Assembly (NCBI GenBank): GCA_030180135.1
Contig: CM058234.1
Coordinates: 33,452,766 to 33,516,765 of the forward strand
Length of the DNA: 64,000 nucleotides
Reading direction: 5' to 3'
Source: Orychophragmus violaceus
Lineage: Eukaryota > Streptophyta > Magnoliopsida > Brassicales > Brassicaceae
Shown: in pieces, positions 1-9,930 of the stretch
Numbering within the stretch: the stretch's first letter is position 1
Layout: the number at the start of each line of letters is the position of its first letter
Made by a program: the position numbers and the translations under genes
Notes under the pieces: generated by a model
Told to the model about the DNA's origin: nothing
Databases searched by the model: none
Seen by the model: the letters and a program-made list of their open reading frames with translations, nothing else

Positions 1-1533
1 CATCATGCTCAATAGTGTTATCAAACCACAATTTTCTGCGCCTATAAGGATGACCTGGTCGAAGGCGTTTCCTATTGCCTAAGTAGACATACTTTCTACT
101 AAACTTTAGCCATCTATGTGGAGTATCCTTCCCACATACAATACAAGCTTGTTTCCCCTTCACTTTAGCTCCAGACAGAGTCCCTAAAGCTGGATAGTCA
201 CTTATACTCCATAACAACAATGCTTTAAGCGTGAATCTCTCCTTCGTAAATGAGTCATACACCTCTATACCTTCATTCCATAACTCCTTCAAGTCTTCCA
301 CCAATGGTTGAAGATAAACATCTATATTGTTTCCCGGTGCAGTTGGCCCAGGGATTAGCAAGGTCAACATGATATTCTCAGACCTCATACATAGCAGTGG
401 CGACATATTATAATTCACCAACAGAACTGGCCAAGTACTATAGTTGGTATTTTGAATAGAGAAAGGGTTCATTCCGTCTGTAGAAATACCAAGCCGAAGG
501 TTTTTAGGCTCCGCAGCAAACTCTGGCCACTTGTTATTCACATCAGCCCAAGTGATGGAATCCACAGGGTGTCGCATAGACCCATCTTCTGTTGCATTGC
601 TATAATGCCAGCGCAATTCCTCAGCAATCCTCCTTGATCTAAACATTCTCTGGAATCTTTCTTTGATGGGAAAGTATCTAAGCACCTTAGCCGGTATTCC
701 CTTCTTTACACTACCACTGTGCTTATCAACTTCCCATCTTGATGCATTACATCTCGGGCAGGTTTCCAGCGTATCATACTGCTTCCTATACAAAATGCAG
801 TCGTTCTTGCATGCATGAATGCTTTCATAACCAAATCCAAATACCTTTAAGAACCTCTTCATTTCAGCTGTTGACTTTGGAAGCACATTGTCAGCATGCA
901 ACATGTCATGGACCATCGAGAGTAGCTGGTCAAAGTAATTCTCTGACATTCCACTTTTAACCTTAATCCGGTAGAGACCAATGAGTGCGGAGATCTTAGT
1001 GTAGTTGGTACACGTCGAATACAGTGGTGTCTCAGCTTCATTCAACTTCTTGGAAAACTCAGTTTCATCTGCAGTTTCTCCATTCTCATACAGAGTACCA
1101 TCAGTCTGTGGTGGTTGTTGACTATCTTCGCCATCGGAGTACACTATCCTAAACAGGTCATAAGCATCCAAACCAGAAGGCTGACCATCATCATCCCTAG
1201 CTTCATCTGTGTCTCCATGCACAGTCCAACTTGTTTTCCTCTTGTATTTATGGTCCATCCCTCTAATCACCAAATGATCCAACACAGTTTCTACTGGTTG
1301 ATGACTGACATTACGGCAATCGACGCATGGACAGAAAATCTCTGTAGGATAACACAAAGATTTCGCTGCTGCATTGACAAAACTCTTTGCTCCTTCAGCA
1401 TACTCAAGACTATTCCTGCAAATAAAACCATAAACCAAGCATTACTTTAAGTCATAGACACATCTGAAATGATGAGTAATGTAATTTGGCAGAGAGTCTC
1501 TTACCTAGGTAACCAAATCCATGACTTCTCCAT
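1..1533 (-). CDS. TNP2-like CACTA transposase, N-terminal part (runs off left edge)
   Basis: This should bind CACTA element ends and catalyse cut-and-paste transposition in the nucleus. Reading the minus strand, exon 1 is 1533-1505 (ATG start, MEKSWIWLPR). An 89-base intron with GTAAG donor and TTTGCAG acceptor follows, and exon 2 runs from 1415 to the window edge without a stop, giving about 481 residues. Residues 1-75 match the transposase-associated domain (conserved CPC..C, then a VLDHL and a WTVHGD motif). From about residue 180 comes the Transposase_21/TNP2 domain, with a CPRCNASRW zinc motif, the RYFPIKERFQRMF block and LGISTDGMNPF. No frameshift or stop is visible. The rest of the catalytic domain lies outside the window. 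Confidence 0.86.
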
Positions 1534-2619
1534 ATTACACGAAACAAAACACAGCTCCTCGACCAATTTTGCATACATATTTTACAGTAAAACAAATTAT
1601 CAGACAATCAAGTAACTAATATGTTAAGTATCTTAGGATAAATTGATGAATAACTATGAGAGAAATTAATCACAAACTTACCAGTTGGCTAGAGAAAGGA
1701 ATGGAGCAGGACTTGTAGATCTGGTAAAAAAAACGATATTTGATAAAGAACATGAGTAAAACGGAACCGCTATTCTCTTGAAACAATATTAGTATGTAAA
1801 ATATACTTACGAAATAAAGGATAGAGATTATGCGAAGATGGTTCTGACGAATCTGCAAAGGAAAATCACTCAAAGACAGGAAGAAAAAAACTCGATTATT
1901 GAAGGAAACAATTGTAAAATCGTGTAATCGACAACTTAAATAAGACAATAAGCCCGTAAACTTTACCTTTTGTCTACTGTGAATCTTAATCCAGAGAGCT
2001 TACTACAAAAATCAAGAAAGAAATCAAAAATCGAGAACACTTGAAACCCCAATTTAAGACTGAAACCTAAGAACTTGACATACCTTCGACTGCGAATCCA
2101 GAACCAAAGCTGCATGTGAAAAGAAATCACAAAGATTAGTAGCCGACACTATAAGAACTATAAATCACAAATCCTTAAAACCTAGAAAAACAAATTCACC
2201 TACAAACCTGGGTAATTGGAATTGAGAGGCCAAAGGAGACGATGAAGGCGAAGGCTTCCGTAAATCAGAGATACACATCGCACACCAAACCAAAAAGAAC
2301 AAGAGTGTCTGGTTGATGCATAAAAGAAATCAGAAGAGTAGTGTTGTTTTAGGGGTTAGGACTTAGAAAATATTTGGCTAAAAATTTCAATACGCGGGCA
2401 AAACAAAATAAGCCCGCAAAAAAATCCCGCTCTAACCAACAATAGCGTTTATTTTTTAAAGTGCAATATAAACGATGGCGAATTTAGCTAAAAATCACAT
2501 TCTTAATGCGCCAATACTTTTCATAGCACATGAAAATTATAAACGCTATGAAAAGTTTGGGACAAACACAATTATTGCATAAAACTAAAAACGCTATGTT
2601 AATGTGCAATCAATACATC
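1534..2619 (-). other. CACTA 5' leader and subterminal region
   Basis: AT-rich sequence between the transposase start and the terminal repeat. It probably holds the promoter, a non-coding leader and leader introns (splice-like CTTAC and CTTTACC donors appear on the minus strand), but no coding frame is convincing. From 2400 to 2620 it contains inverted copies of a short CTTTTCATAGC / GCTATGAAAAG motif, the sort of subterminal repeat that CACTA transposases bind. Confidence 0.5.
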
Positions 2620-2633
2620 AATTTCCTGTAGTG
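2620..2633 (-). repeat. CACTA terminal inverted repeat
   Basis: On the minus strand the element starts CACTACAGGAAATT. The same core (CACTACAAGAAAAA) bounds a second CACTA element at 48866-51910. Confidence 0.85.
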
Positions 2634-2810
2634 GCTTAGCTTCATTTCATAACGAATAATCTATTAGTAATATGAGGGTCTTTGTAGGATAATCTAAGTA
2701 CTACGAGAACTTTGATATACACTTGCAGTTAAAAATTAGGAAAACTTAGATCTATCAGACACCTTTAAAAATTCAGAAATGAAGGTGAGAAAAACGCAAG
2801 AGGCTACTAC
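2634..2810 (+). other. Host-like flank between CACTA and LARD-A
   Basis: About 175 bases of unrecognised AT-rich DNA. It joins directly to 21877 once LARD-A and one copy of its ACTAC duplication (2806-2810, 21872-21876) are removed. The joined sequence continues into a lysine/glutamate-rich open frame (see 21877-22071). A short frame ending in KIRKT is visible around 2700-2750 but cannot be assigned. Confidence 0.4.
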
Positions 2811-3594
2811 TATTAGAGAGGAAGATGAAATGGAAGAGGAGAGGCTGAAGTCATGAAGACAAAGCCGAGCCTCACTCCAAATATAGAACTATGGTGTCGA
2901 TCACAAGAGTCCAAGATGCATCAATCACTTAGCCAAAGCTAAGATGAAGGCATGAATAAGGCTGAAGTGAAGTCTGGAATACATGTGTCACTTACATGTG
3001 TCACCGATGGTGTCGGCGACATGGAGGCTAAAGTAAATTCTGAAGTAAATGTGTCCCCGACGGTGTCGGCGACATGGAGGCTACAGTAAATTCTGAAGTA
3101 CATGTGTCATCGACGGTGTCGGCGACATAGATGCTGAAGTGAAGTATGGACGAGTTATATTCTATCATCGACGATGATAGAATAGAATCGACGACATCAT
3201 CGACGATGTCATGGACGGTTCTTTTATATCTGTTGGTGATTCACATAGTCCATGTATGATGAGAGAATCATTCATAATTAGTTCTTTAGCTTCTCTTGGA
3301 TCTTCCTTTAGCTAATTACTGATTCTCTTCCATGTTTATGAGTAGAATTTCCTTGGTGAGATGTTAAGCTCTTGGAAGTGTTTTCATATAGCTAAAGACT
3401 CCTTTATACAACTAGATTAATGGCTTTCCGAAGTTCAAACTAGTTGTATTTGTTGAGCAGAACCGGTTGCATTGTTCTTCTTTAATCCGTTTTTGTTCTT
3501 GTTTATTGTTTCTGGTTCAGAGCTCCTTATGGGTGTCTCATGAACCTATGTTGATATTCAGAGCTTCCTCATGGATGTCTCTGAAATTCTAACA
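2811..3594 (+). repeat. LARD-A 5' LTR, internally deleted
   Basis: It matches the right LTR (1135 bases) except that about 350 bases, corresponding to roughly 21176-21520, are missing. The junction falls at a short repeat around CATAG. The deleted part contains the likely TATA box, so this LTR has probably lost its promoter. It carries three to four copies of a roughly 55-base GTGTCGGCGACATGGAGGC unit and a palindrome of TTCTATCATCG. Confidence 0.88.
2985..3155 (+). repeat. Tandem 55-base repeats and palindromes in LARD-A LTR
   Basis: About three units containing GTGTCGGCGACATGGAGGC followed by AAATTCTGAAGT spacers. Immediately downstream are the palindrome TTCTATCATCG-A-CGATGATAGAA and a near palindrome GACATC..GATGTC. 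The same array lies in the right LTR at about 20925-21130. Confidence 0.75.
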
Positions 3595-3606
3595 TGGTAT
3601 CAGAGC
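3595..3606 (+). other. LARD-A primer binding site
   Basis: TGGTATCAGAGC directly follows the left LTR and is complementary to the 3' end of plant initiator methionine tRNA. It fixes the plus-strand orientation of the element. Confidence 0.85.
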
Positions 3607-4150
3607 AGCAAGTTCTTGGCTGCAAAATCGTTTTCAAAAACAGAGGAAAATTTTGAATCTTTGTTCCTCTTGCTTCCGCAATGTTTTCTATGGACCAAGT
3701 TTTTGATTTACTTGGTTCCATTATTTTAAGACTTGTTGCTCCATATGGTTTGAGAGCTAACAAGTTGTTGTTGAGAAATCATAGAAGAACAAGAGAAAAT
3801 CTTTGTTTCTTTCTCTCTTGCTTCTCTGGTTCTGTTGCTTTCGCTTATTCATGAGTCATACTGAGTACATCTCAGTCCCTGAACCATTGAGATGTTTATG
3901 AGTTAAACTGAGCAAGAGTCTCAGTCCCTGAACCTTAAACATGTGTTTGTTTCTGAGTTAAACTAAGCTGGATGTTGAACCAGACTTGGTCCCTGAACCT
4001 GAAACACTTTTATTTTCAGTTCATTCTCCCATTCTCCTATACTCTGATTTTGGTTTACATGCTCTTAATCTGAGTTTTGTGTTCCAAAATCACATATTCT
4101 CATTCTCTGATGCACACTCTCTTAATCTGAGTTGTGTGACATCCCATACT
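3607..4150 (+). other. LARD-A interior, left part (non-coding)
   Basis: No coding frame of interest. There are three degenerate copies of a block with CTGAGT, then CAGTCCCTGAACC (3855-4010), like the imperfect direct repeats common in non-coding retroelement interiors. The interior is interrupted at 4151-4155 by the target duplication of COPIA-B and resumes at 18969. Confidence 0.55.
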
Positions 4151-4155
4151 CTTTA

Positions 4156-4792
4156 TGAAGGATGTTTTGGTGTTAATCCTGATTCAGTTCTTCAGATTAA
4201 ACAGTCCTAAACATGCAGATCTAGGTTCTCTTGGATAGAAACTTTATTGATCTCACCTTTTACCTGTTTATGCAGCGGAAAGAGAGAACATGTCAGAGAT
4301 CAGAGAGCCACCAAGTGATAACTCCTCCAGAGGTTCACACACGCACACCGTCAGGAAGAGAGGCTGCTAGACCAAGCTGTGGGAGGCGCAGAGAGAGAGA
4401 GGAAAATCGCAGGGGGCTAGGGTTAGGAGGAAAAATCAGACTTAAGTTTTAATTATAAAACTTGTCTATTTCCTTTTGGGCTTTTGGGCCCAAATACCAA
4501 TCTGATTAAATCCCTTGGATTTAATCAGACCCATTACTCTCTCTCTAAGTACGACAAATGCCTGGCACTTTTACCGTACTTCTGCTAAGCCGTTCCTACA
4601 CATTTTCCTGTTAGCTTAGGCGTGTGACCCATATGGGATCATATAATAAAGGCAATAAGTCCAAGACTTATAGATCATGAGCGGACTCTAGCAAGCCATC
4701 ATGACCCCCAGTATTATATGACTTATGTCTGATCATTGACATACTCTTACTTTCTAGAGACAATACCGAGATTACTGGACACAATTCCAACA
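4156..4792 (-). repeat. COPIA-B 3' LTR
   Basis: 637 bases, TGAAGGATG to TTCCAACA on the plus strand. The purine tract AAGTGGGAGAT abuts it on the minus strand (4793-4805). It contains a 13-base-arm hairpin at 4501-4529. Confidence 0.92.
4501..4529. repeat. Hairpin in COPIA-B LTR
   Basis: Arms TCTGATTAAATCC and GGATTTAATCAGA with loop CTT pair perfectly. The other LTR has the same hairpin at 18672-18700. Related elements have unrelated hairpins at the same LTR position. Confidence 0.85.
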
Positions 4793-5032
4793 ATCTCCCA
4801 CTTGTACTGGAATCTCTGTATTCATAATCCTTTTGTCGCAATATCTCGATTAGTCATAAGGCAAGATTAGTGTCATCCTTATAAAGCCTAATCTTGTTCA
4901 TCGGACTCTGATTCGATACTGACAATCCAAACGACTCGGGACAGTCCGTTTGAGCATGGCCATGCATTTTCCAGTATTCAAATCTCCGATTGGCCTAGAG
5001 ATATTCACTCCATTTATATTGGAGGGACAAAT
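4793..5032 (-). other. COPIA-B 3' untranslated region, distal part
   Basis: The purine tract plus about 230 non-coding bases. It continues at 12124-12731 after COPIA-C. The same sequence is found next to the 3' LTRs of COPIA-C (5706-6558), COPIA-E (33584-34440) and, reversed, COPIA-D (40228-41058). Confidence 0.8.
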
Positions 5033-5705
5033 TGTTGGACCGTTTAGATGAATCCTGATTCAATTCCAGATTCAGATTATCCTAAACATGCGATCTAGGT
5101 TCTTCTCAGAATAGAAACAAATGATGATCTCACCTTATACCTGTTATTGCAGCGGAAGAAAATGGTATGTCTGAGATCAGAGAAACACCGAGGGATGAAT
5201 CCTCCAAAGGTTCACACACGCTTTCACAGGAAACAGCTGCTAGACCACGAGGGGAACTCCGCACAGAGAGAGAGAGTTTTCGGCTCAAGTATTAGGGTTA
5301 ATCAGTCTGAAACTCGAGTTTTATGACACAAAACTCGTCCTGTTCCGTTTGGGCCATTTGGCCCAAATACCAATTAACTCGTCGGTGTTTGCGCACTGCA
5401 TCGATCGTTGCACCTTATGCATCGATCGATGCACAGTGGCTAAACCTTTTATTCTCTCTAAGTACAGTAAATGCCTAGCACTTTTACTGTACTTCTGCTA
5501 AACCGTTCCTACACATTTTCCTGTTAGCTTAGGCGTGTGACCCATATGGGATCATATAATAAAGGCAATAAGTCCAAGACTTATAGATCATGAGCGGACT
5601 CTAGCAAGCCATCATGACCCCCAGTATTATATGACTTATGTCTGATCATTGACATACTCTTACTTTCTAGAGACAGTACCGAGATTACTGGACACAATTC
5701 CAACA
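5033..5705 (-). repeat. COPIA-C 3' LTR
   Basis: 673 bases, TGTTGGACC to TTCCAACA. The last 250 bases are nearly the same as in the COPIA-B LTR, while the first part differs. It carries its own stem-loop at 5394-5438 in place of the COPIA-B hairpin. Confidence 0.92.
5394..5438. repeat. Hairpin in COPIA-C LTR built of CGATCG motifs
   Basis: CACTGCATCGATCG (5394-5407) pairs with CGATCGATGCACAGTG (5423-5438) with a single bulged base. The inner part also contains the palindrome TGCATCGATCGATGCA. The second copy is at 11807-11851. Confidence 0.8.
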
Positions 5706-6558
5706 ATCTCCCACTTGTACTGGAATCTCTGTATTCATAATCCTTTTGTCTCAATATCTCGATTAGTCATAAGGCAAGATTAGTGTCATCCTTATAAAGC
5801 CTAATCTTGTTCATCGGACTCTGATTTGATACTGACAATCCAAACGACTCGGGAAAGTCCGTTTGAGCATGGCCATGCGTTTTCCAGTATTCAAATCTCC
5901 GATTGGCCTAGAGATATTCACTCCATTTATATTGGAGGGACAAATCCCATCTTGTTCCATCACTGTAAACTACTCATTTCATGATGTACCCAAACAAGGT
6001 CCTTATAGCTATCGCAGAACGATAGCGTTAGACAATGATCAAAGTACACCAGTCCATGTGCAATCACATGCATGTGAACTCAGGTCTAAGGACTATACTC
6101 TATAGTCGTAGTAAGAATCTCTTATGACACATATATAAATATCCTGAAGAGTTCTTATAAGCGGGTCTTGTCCGGTCGTATGTTCCCAACATGCACCTAT
6201 GTACTGACTTTGATGCCGCGCATCTATGACACACTGAGACTTTGTCATAAGTCACGTACCAATCCAGTCTCACACGGTTGTTGGTGTTCCAGTTTCAACA
6301 ACCTTCGACTAGGGACAGGATGATATAAAACATTTATCAAATATAGGGTCTCATGATCAAGCTAAATGACTTTGATGACTCAAGATCAAGTCACTTACTT
6401 TGATGACCTATAAAATGCTTCATATCATTTTGGAACGATTATTTCATCACAGTTAAAATAATCTTGAAATAATAATTTCATTAAACATAAAATAATGTTT
6501 TACAAGAACATATCAAATAACTAAAATAAAGCTCACAAAACTCCCACTCAAATTTAGA
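5706..6558 (-). other. COPIA-C 3' untranslated region
   Basis: Non-coding DNA between the pol stop and the 3' LTR, beginning with the purine tract at 5706-5720. It is collinear with the same region of COPIA-B, D and E and holds no gene. Small open frames in it are chance. Confidence 0.75.
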
Positions 6559-9500
6559 TTACATTTCAATGTATCTAATGCCTACAGCTTCAGTTAGGAA
6601 CTCGAGCTTAGGTCTTGGGAGTGGCTTTGTCAACGGATCAGCGACATTATCATCTGTCGGAACTCGGCTGATCTTGACTTCCTTTCTATTAACGATGTCA
6701 CGTATCAAGTGATATCTTCTTTGAACATGCTTGGATTTCTGGTGTGATCTTGGTTCCTTTGCCTGAGCTATAGCACCATTGTTGTCACAAAATAGCGCCA
6801 GAGGCTCAGCCGCATCTGGTATCACACCTAGTTCCATAATGAACTTTCGTATCCAAACAGCTTCCTTCGCTGCTTCTGAGGCGGCGATATATTCAGCTTC
6901 TGTAGTGGAATCAGCAACGGTGTCCTGCTTGGAGCTTCTCCAACTTACTGCACCGCCATTCAGACAAAAGACATAACCGGACTGTGACCGGAAATCATCT
7001 GTGTCTGTCTGGAAACTTGCGTCCGTGAATCCACTGACTTTAAGCACATCACTTCCACCGTACACCAAGAATTTATCCTTAGTATGTCTTAGATACTTCA
7101 AGATATTCTTTACGGCAATCCAATGGTTTTCACCTGGATTTGACTGGTATCTACTCGTCATGCTCAATGCATAAGCAACATCAGGACGAGTACAGATCAT
7201 GGCATACATGACAGATCCTATTGCAGATGCATAAGGAATATTCTTCATGCGCTCAAGCTCAGCAGCCGACGTAGGGCTCTGCTTCTTGCTTAGCGTTGTG
7301 CCATGTACCATTGGCGTGAAGCCCTTCTTGGAATCTTTCATGCTGAATCTTTGTAGGACTTTGTCAATGTATGAGTCTTGACACAAGCCTATCAGCCTCT
7401 TAGGTCTATCCCGATAGATCCTAATTCCAAGAACGTATGCGGCTTCACCCATGTCTTTCATGGAAAAACAACTTCCAAGCCAGTCTTTTACGGACTTTAG
7501 CATTGGAACGTCGTTTCCGAGAAGCAGTATGTCATCGACATACAGAATAAGAAATACAATCTTGCTCCCACTAGATTTCTTATACACGCATTGTTCTTCT
7601 TCGTTTCTGATGAAGTCAAATTGCTTGATCGCTTCATCAAAACGAAGATTCCAGCTCCTCGATGCTTGCTTCAATCCATAAATGGATTTATGAAGCTTGC
7701 ATACTTTCCCAGCATTCTTCGGATCTATGTAACCGTCAGGTTGTGTCATATACACATCCTCTTCCAGAATACCATTCAGGAAGGCGGTTTTCACGTCCAT
7801 CTGCCAAATTTCATAATCATGAAAAGCTGCAGTTGCTAGTAGAATCCGAATAGATTTCATCATAGCCACTGGTGAATAGGTTTCATCGTAGTCCACACCG
7901 TGAACTTGTCTGAAACCTTTTGCCACCAACCTGGCTTTATAAATCTGGATATTTCCATCCACGTCAATCTTCTTCTTGAAGATCCATTTGCACTCGATGG
8001 CTTTTACACCAGCGGGTAAGTCAACCAACGAAAAAACTTGGTTGACCGACATGGAGTCCATTTCGGAATCAGTGGCCTTGCGCCACTTAGAGGAATCTGG
8101 GCCCATCATGGCTTGATTGAAGTTCGATGGTTCATCACCATCAATGATCAAAAGATCATGACAGTTAGTCACGAGGAATCCTTGATATCTCTCGGGTTCG
8201 TGACGGATCCTCCCGGATCTTCGAACTTCAGGTACTATAGGTTCAGGCTCTACAATTTCTTGTAGGTCCTCCTGCTGCTCTTCCTCATTAGGTTGGGCAG
8301 TATCCTGTTCATCTTGAATTTCTTCAAGCAGTACCTTACTCCCACTGTCTTTCTTAGAGAGAAACTCCCTCTCAAGAAAGTTACAATCCCGGGCAACAAA
8401 AATCTTGTTCTCGGAACGTAGATAGAAGTAATAAGCCTTGGTTTCCCGTGGATAACCAATGAAATAGCATTTATCAGATTTTGGTGTAAGCTTGTCTGAG
8501 ATTAATCTCTTGACATAAGCTTCACAACCCCAAATCCTGAGATAAGACAGCACTGGAGCTTCTCCAGTCCATAATTCATATGGTGTCTTTGCTACTGCTT
8601 TTGATGGCGCTCTATTTAGAGTGAACATTGCTGTTAGCAGAGCATATCCCCAAAGGGATATTGGAAGGTCTGTGTGACTCATCATAGATCGAACCATATC
8701 CAATAAGGTCCGATTTCTCCTCTCAGACACACCATTCCATTGAGGTGTTCCAGGAGGAGTGAGTTGGGATACAATCCCACACTCTCTCAGATGATCACTG
8801 AATTCCTGGCTTAAGTATTCTCCTCCTCGGTCAGACCGAAGAGCCTTAATGCTTTTGCCAAGTTGGTTCTGTACTTCATTTTGGAATTCTCTGAACTTTT
8901 CAAAAGATTCAGACTTATGTTTCATCAAATAAACATATCCATACCTACTGAAATCATCAGTGAAGGTAATGAAGTATTGATAGTTTCCTCTTGCATTTGT
9001 GGACATTGGGCCACACACATCAGTGTGTATCAGGCCCAATAAGTCACTGGCCCTCTCGTTAGGTTTATTAAAGGGGGCCCGTGTCATTTTGCCCATCATG
9101 CATGATTCGCATTTCTCACATGACTCAAAGTCAAATGAGCCAAGAAGTCCATTCGAATGGAGCCTCTTGATGCGTTTCTCGCTGATGTGCCCTAAACGAC
9201 AATGCCATAGAAACGTTCGGTTTTCCTCATTAGGTTTAAACCGTTTTGTATTAATGTTATACATTGGCGCAGATTGATCGAGTATGTAAAGCCCATTCGA
9301 AAGAGGGGCAGAACCATAGAACAAATTGTTGCGATTGAAGGAACATAATTTATTCTTAGCTGAAAAATCATAACCTTCCAAATCCAACAAAGAAATTGAA
9401 ATAATATTTCTGCTTATAGCAGGTTCAAAATAACAATTATTCAGTTCTAAAATCAATCCCGAAGGTAAAGACAACAAGTATGTGCCTACAGCTAGTGCTG

Positions 9501-9930
9501 AAACTTTCGCTCCATTCCCAACTCGTAGCTCCACTTGTCCTTGCTTCAGCCTTCTACTGTTGCTGAGTGCCTGCATATTAGTACAAATATGAGCCCCACA
9601 ACCAGTATCCATGACCCATGAGGTATTATCAGAAGTAGTTGTATTAACTTCTATAACAAAAATACCTGATGAAGAAGTCTCGAAAGTCTTCTTCTTCAAT
9701 TCCTTTAGACCTTCCTGGAATTTCTTACAATCTCTTCTCCAATGCCCCAGTTCTTTGCAGAACCTGCACATGTCAGTAGGCCCAGCCTTGGACTTGGGCT
9801 TGGGCTTTGGCGTGTCCTTGTCCGCGACTTGGACAGCCTTGGCCTTTCCCTTATCCTTAGCAGAGGATTTCTTAAACCCCTTGCCCTTTTGCACCATAAG
9901 CACATTGGGGTCCTTGGCGGTTTTCCTCAA
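6559..9930 (-). CDS. COPIA-C pol polyprotein with truncated gag (no ATG at the open-frame start)
   Basis: The frame is open for about 1122 residues and contains, numbered from the TTG at 9930, the CCHC zinc knuckle (residues 55-68), aspartic protease VMDTG (about 107), the integrase H-H and C-C zinc pair (243-277) and catalytic D304, D367 and E403 in DD35E spacing. It also has reverse transcriptase with YVDD (797-800) and RNase H with D970, E1011 and D1049. All key residues are present. The 5' end is abnormal: the first codon is TTG, an in-frame stop lies seven codons upstream, and the gag N-terminal UBN2-like domain is gone. The first in-frame ATG is only eleven codons in, so production of a working Gag is unlikely. 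Capsid would have to come from COPIA-B or another relative. Confidence 0.9.
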   Translation of the reverse strand: MRKTAKDPNVLMVQKGKGFKKSSAKDKGKAKAVQVADKDTPKPKPKSKAGPTDMCRFCKELGHWRRDCKKFQEGLKELKKKTFETSSSGIFVIEVNTTTSDNTSWVMDTGCGAHICTNMQALSNSRRLKQGQVELRVGNGAKVSALAVGTYLLSLPSGLILELNNCYFEPAISRNIISISLLDLEGYDFSAKNKLCSFNRNNLFYGSAPLSNGLYILDQSAPMYNINTKRFKPNEENRTFLWHCRLGHISEKRIKRLHSNGLLGSFDFESCEKCESCMMGKMTRAPFNKPNERASDLLGLIHTDVCGPMSTNARGNYQYFITFTDDFSRYGYVYLMKHKSESFEKFREFQNEVQNQLGKSIKALRSDRGGEYLSQEFSDHLRECGIVSQLTPPGTPQWNGVSERRNRTLLDMVRSMMSHTDLPISLWGYALLTAMFTLNRAPSKAVAKTPYELWTGEAPVLSYLRIWGCEAYVKRLISDKLTPKSDKCYFIGYPRETKAYYFYLRSENKIFVARDCNFLEREFLSKKDSGSKVLLEEIQDEQDTAQPNEEEQQEDLQEIVEPEPIVPEVRRSGRIRHEPERYQGFLVTNCHDLLIIDGDEPSNFNQAMMGPDSSKWRKATDSEMDSMSVNQVFSLVDLPAGVKAIECKWIFKKKIDVDGNIQIYKARLVAKGFRQVHGVDYDETYSPVAMMKSIRILLATAAFHDYEIWQMDVKTAFLNGILEEDVYMTQPDGYIDPKNAGKVCKLHKSIYGLKQASRSWNLRFDEAIKQFDFIRNEEEQCVYKKSSGSKIVFLILYVDDILLLGNDVPMLKSVKDWLGSCFSMKDMGEAAYVLGIRIYRDRPKRLIGLCQDSYIDKVLQRFSMKDSKKGFTPMVHGTTLSKKQSPTSAAELERMKNIPYASAIGSVMYAMICTRPDVAYALSMTSRYQSNPGENHWIAVKNILKYLRHTKDKFLVYGGSDVLKVSGFTDASFQTDTDDFRSQSGYVFCLNGGAVSWRSSKQDTVADSTTEAEYIAASEAAKEAVWIRKFIMELGVIPDAAEPLALFCDNNGAIAQAKEPRSHQKSKHVQRRYHLIRDIVNRKEVKISRVPTDDNVADPLTKPLPRPKLEFLTEAVGIRYIEM

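Larger units (their letters stand above)
1..2633 (-). mobile_element. CACTA (En/Spm) DNA transposon, 5' part
   Basis: The element end at 2633 reads, on the minus strand, CACTACAGGAAATT, the terminal inverted repeat typical of CACTA transposons. Subterminal DNA (2400-2620) carries several short copies of an ACGCTATG or CATAGC motif in both orientations. Downstream on the minus strand lies a TNP2-type transposase. The base triplet outside the end is GCT (2634-2636); the matching duplication cannot be checked because the other end is outside the window. The element is oriented right to left and is probably autonomous or was until recently. Confidence 0.88.

Noticed and set aside
3595..3606. tRNA gene fragments at TGGTATCAGAGC sites
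   Set aside because: These are primer binding sites next to LTRs; no cloverleaf surrounds them.
4793..4960. CRISPR-like or bacterial repeat structure in the repeated blocks
   Set aside because: The repeats are LTR and untranslated regions of nested retrotransposons with duplications and primer sites; there are no regularly spaced short repeats.
9925..9930. Treating the COPIA-C frame as starting with methionine at 9930
   Set aside because: The codon is TTG, the frame is closed just upstream, and alignment to COPIA-B shows the true gag start was deleted.
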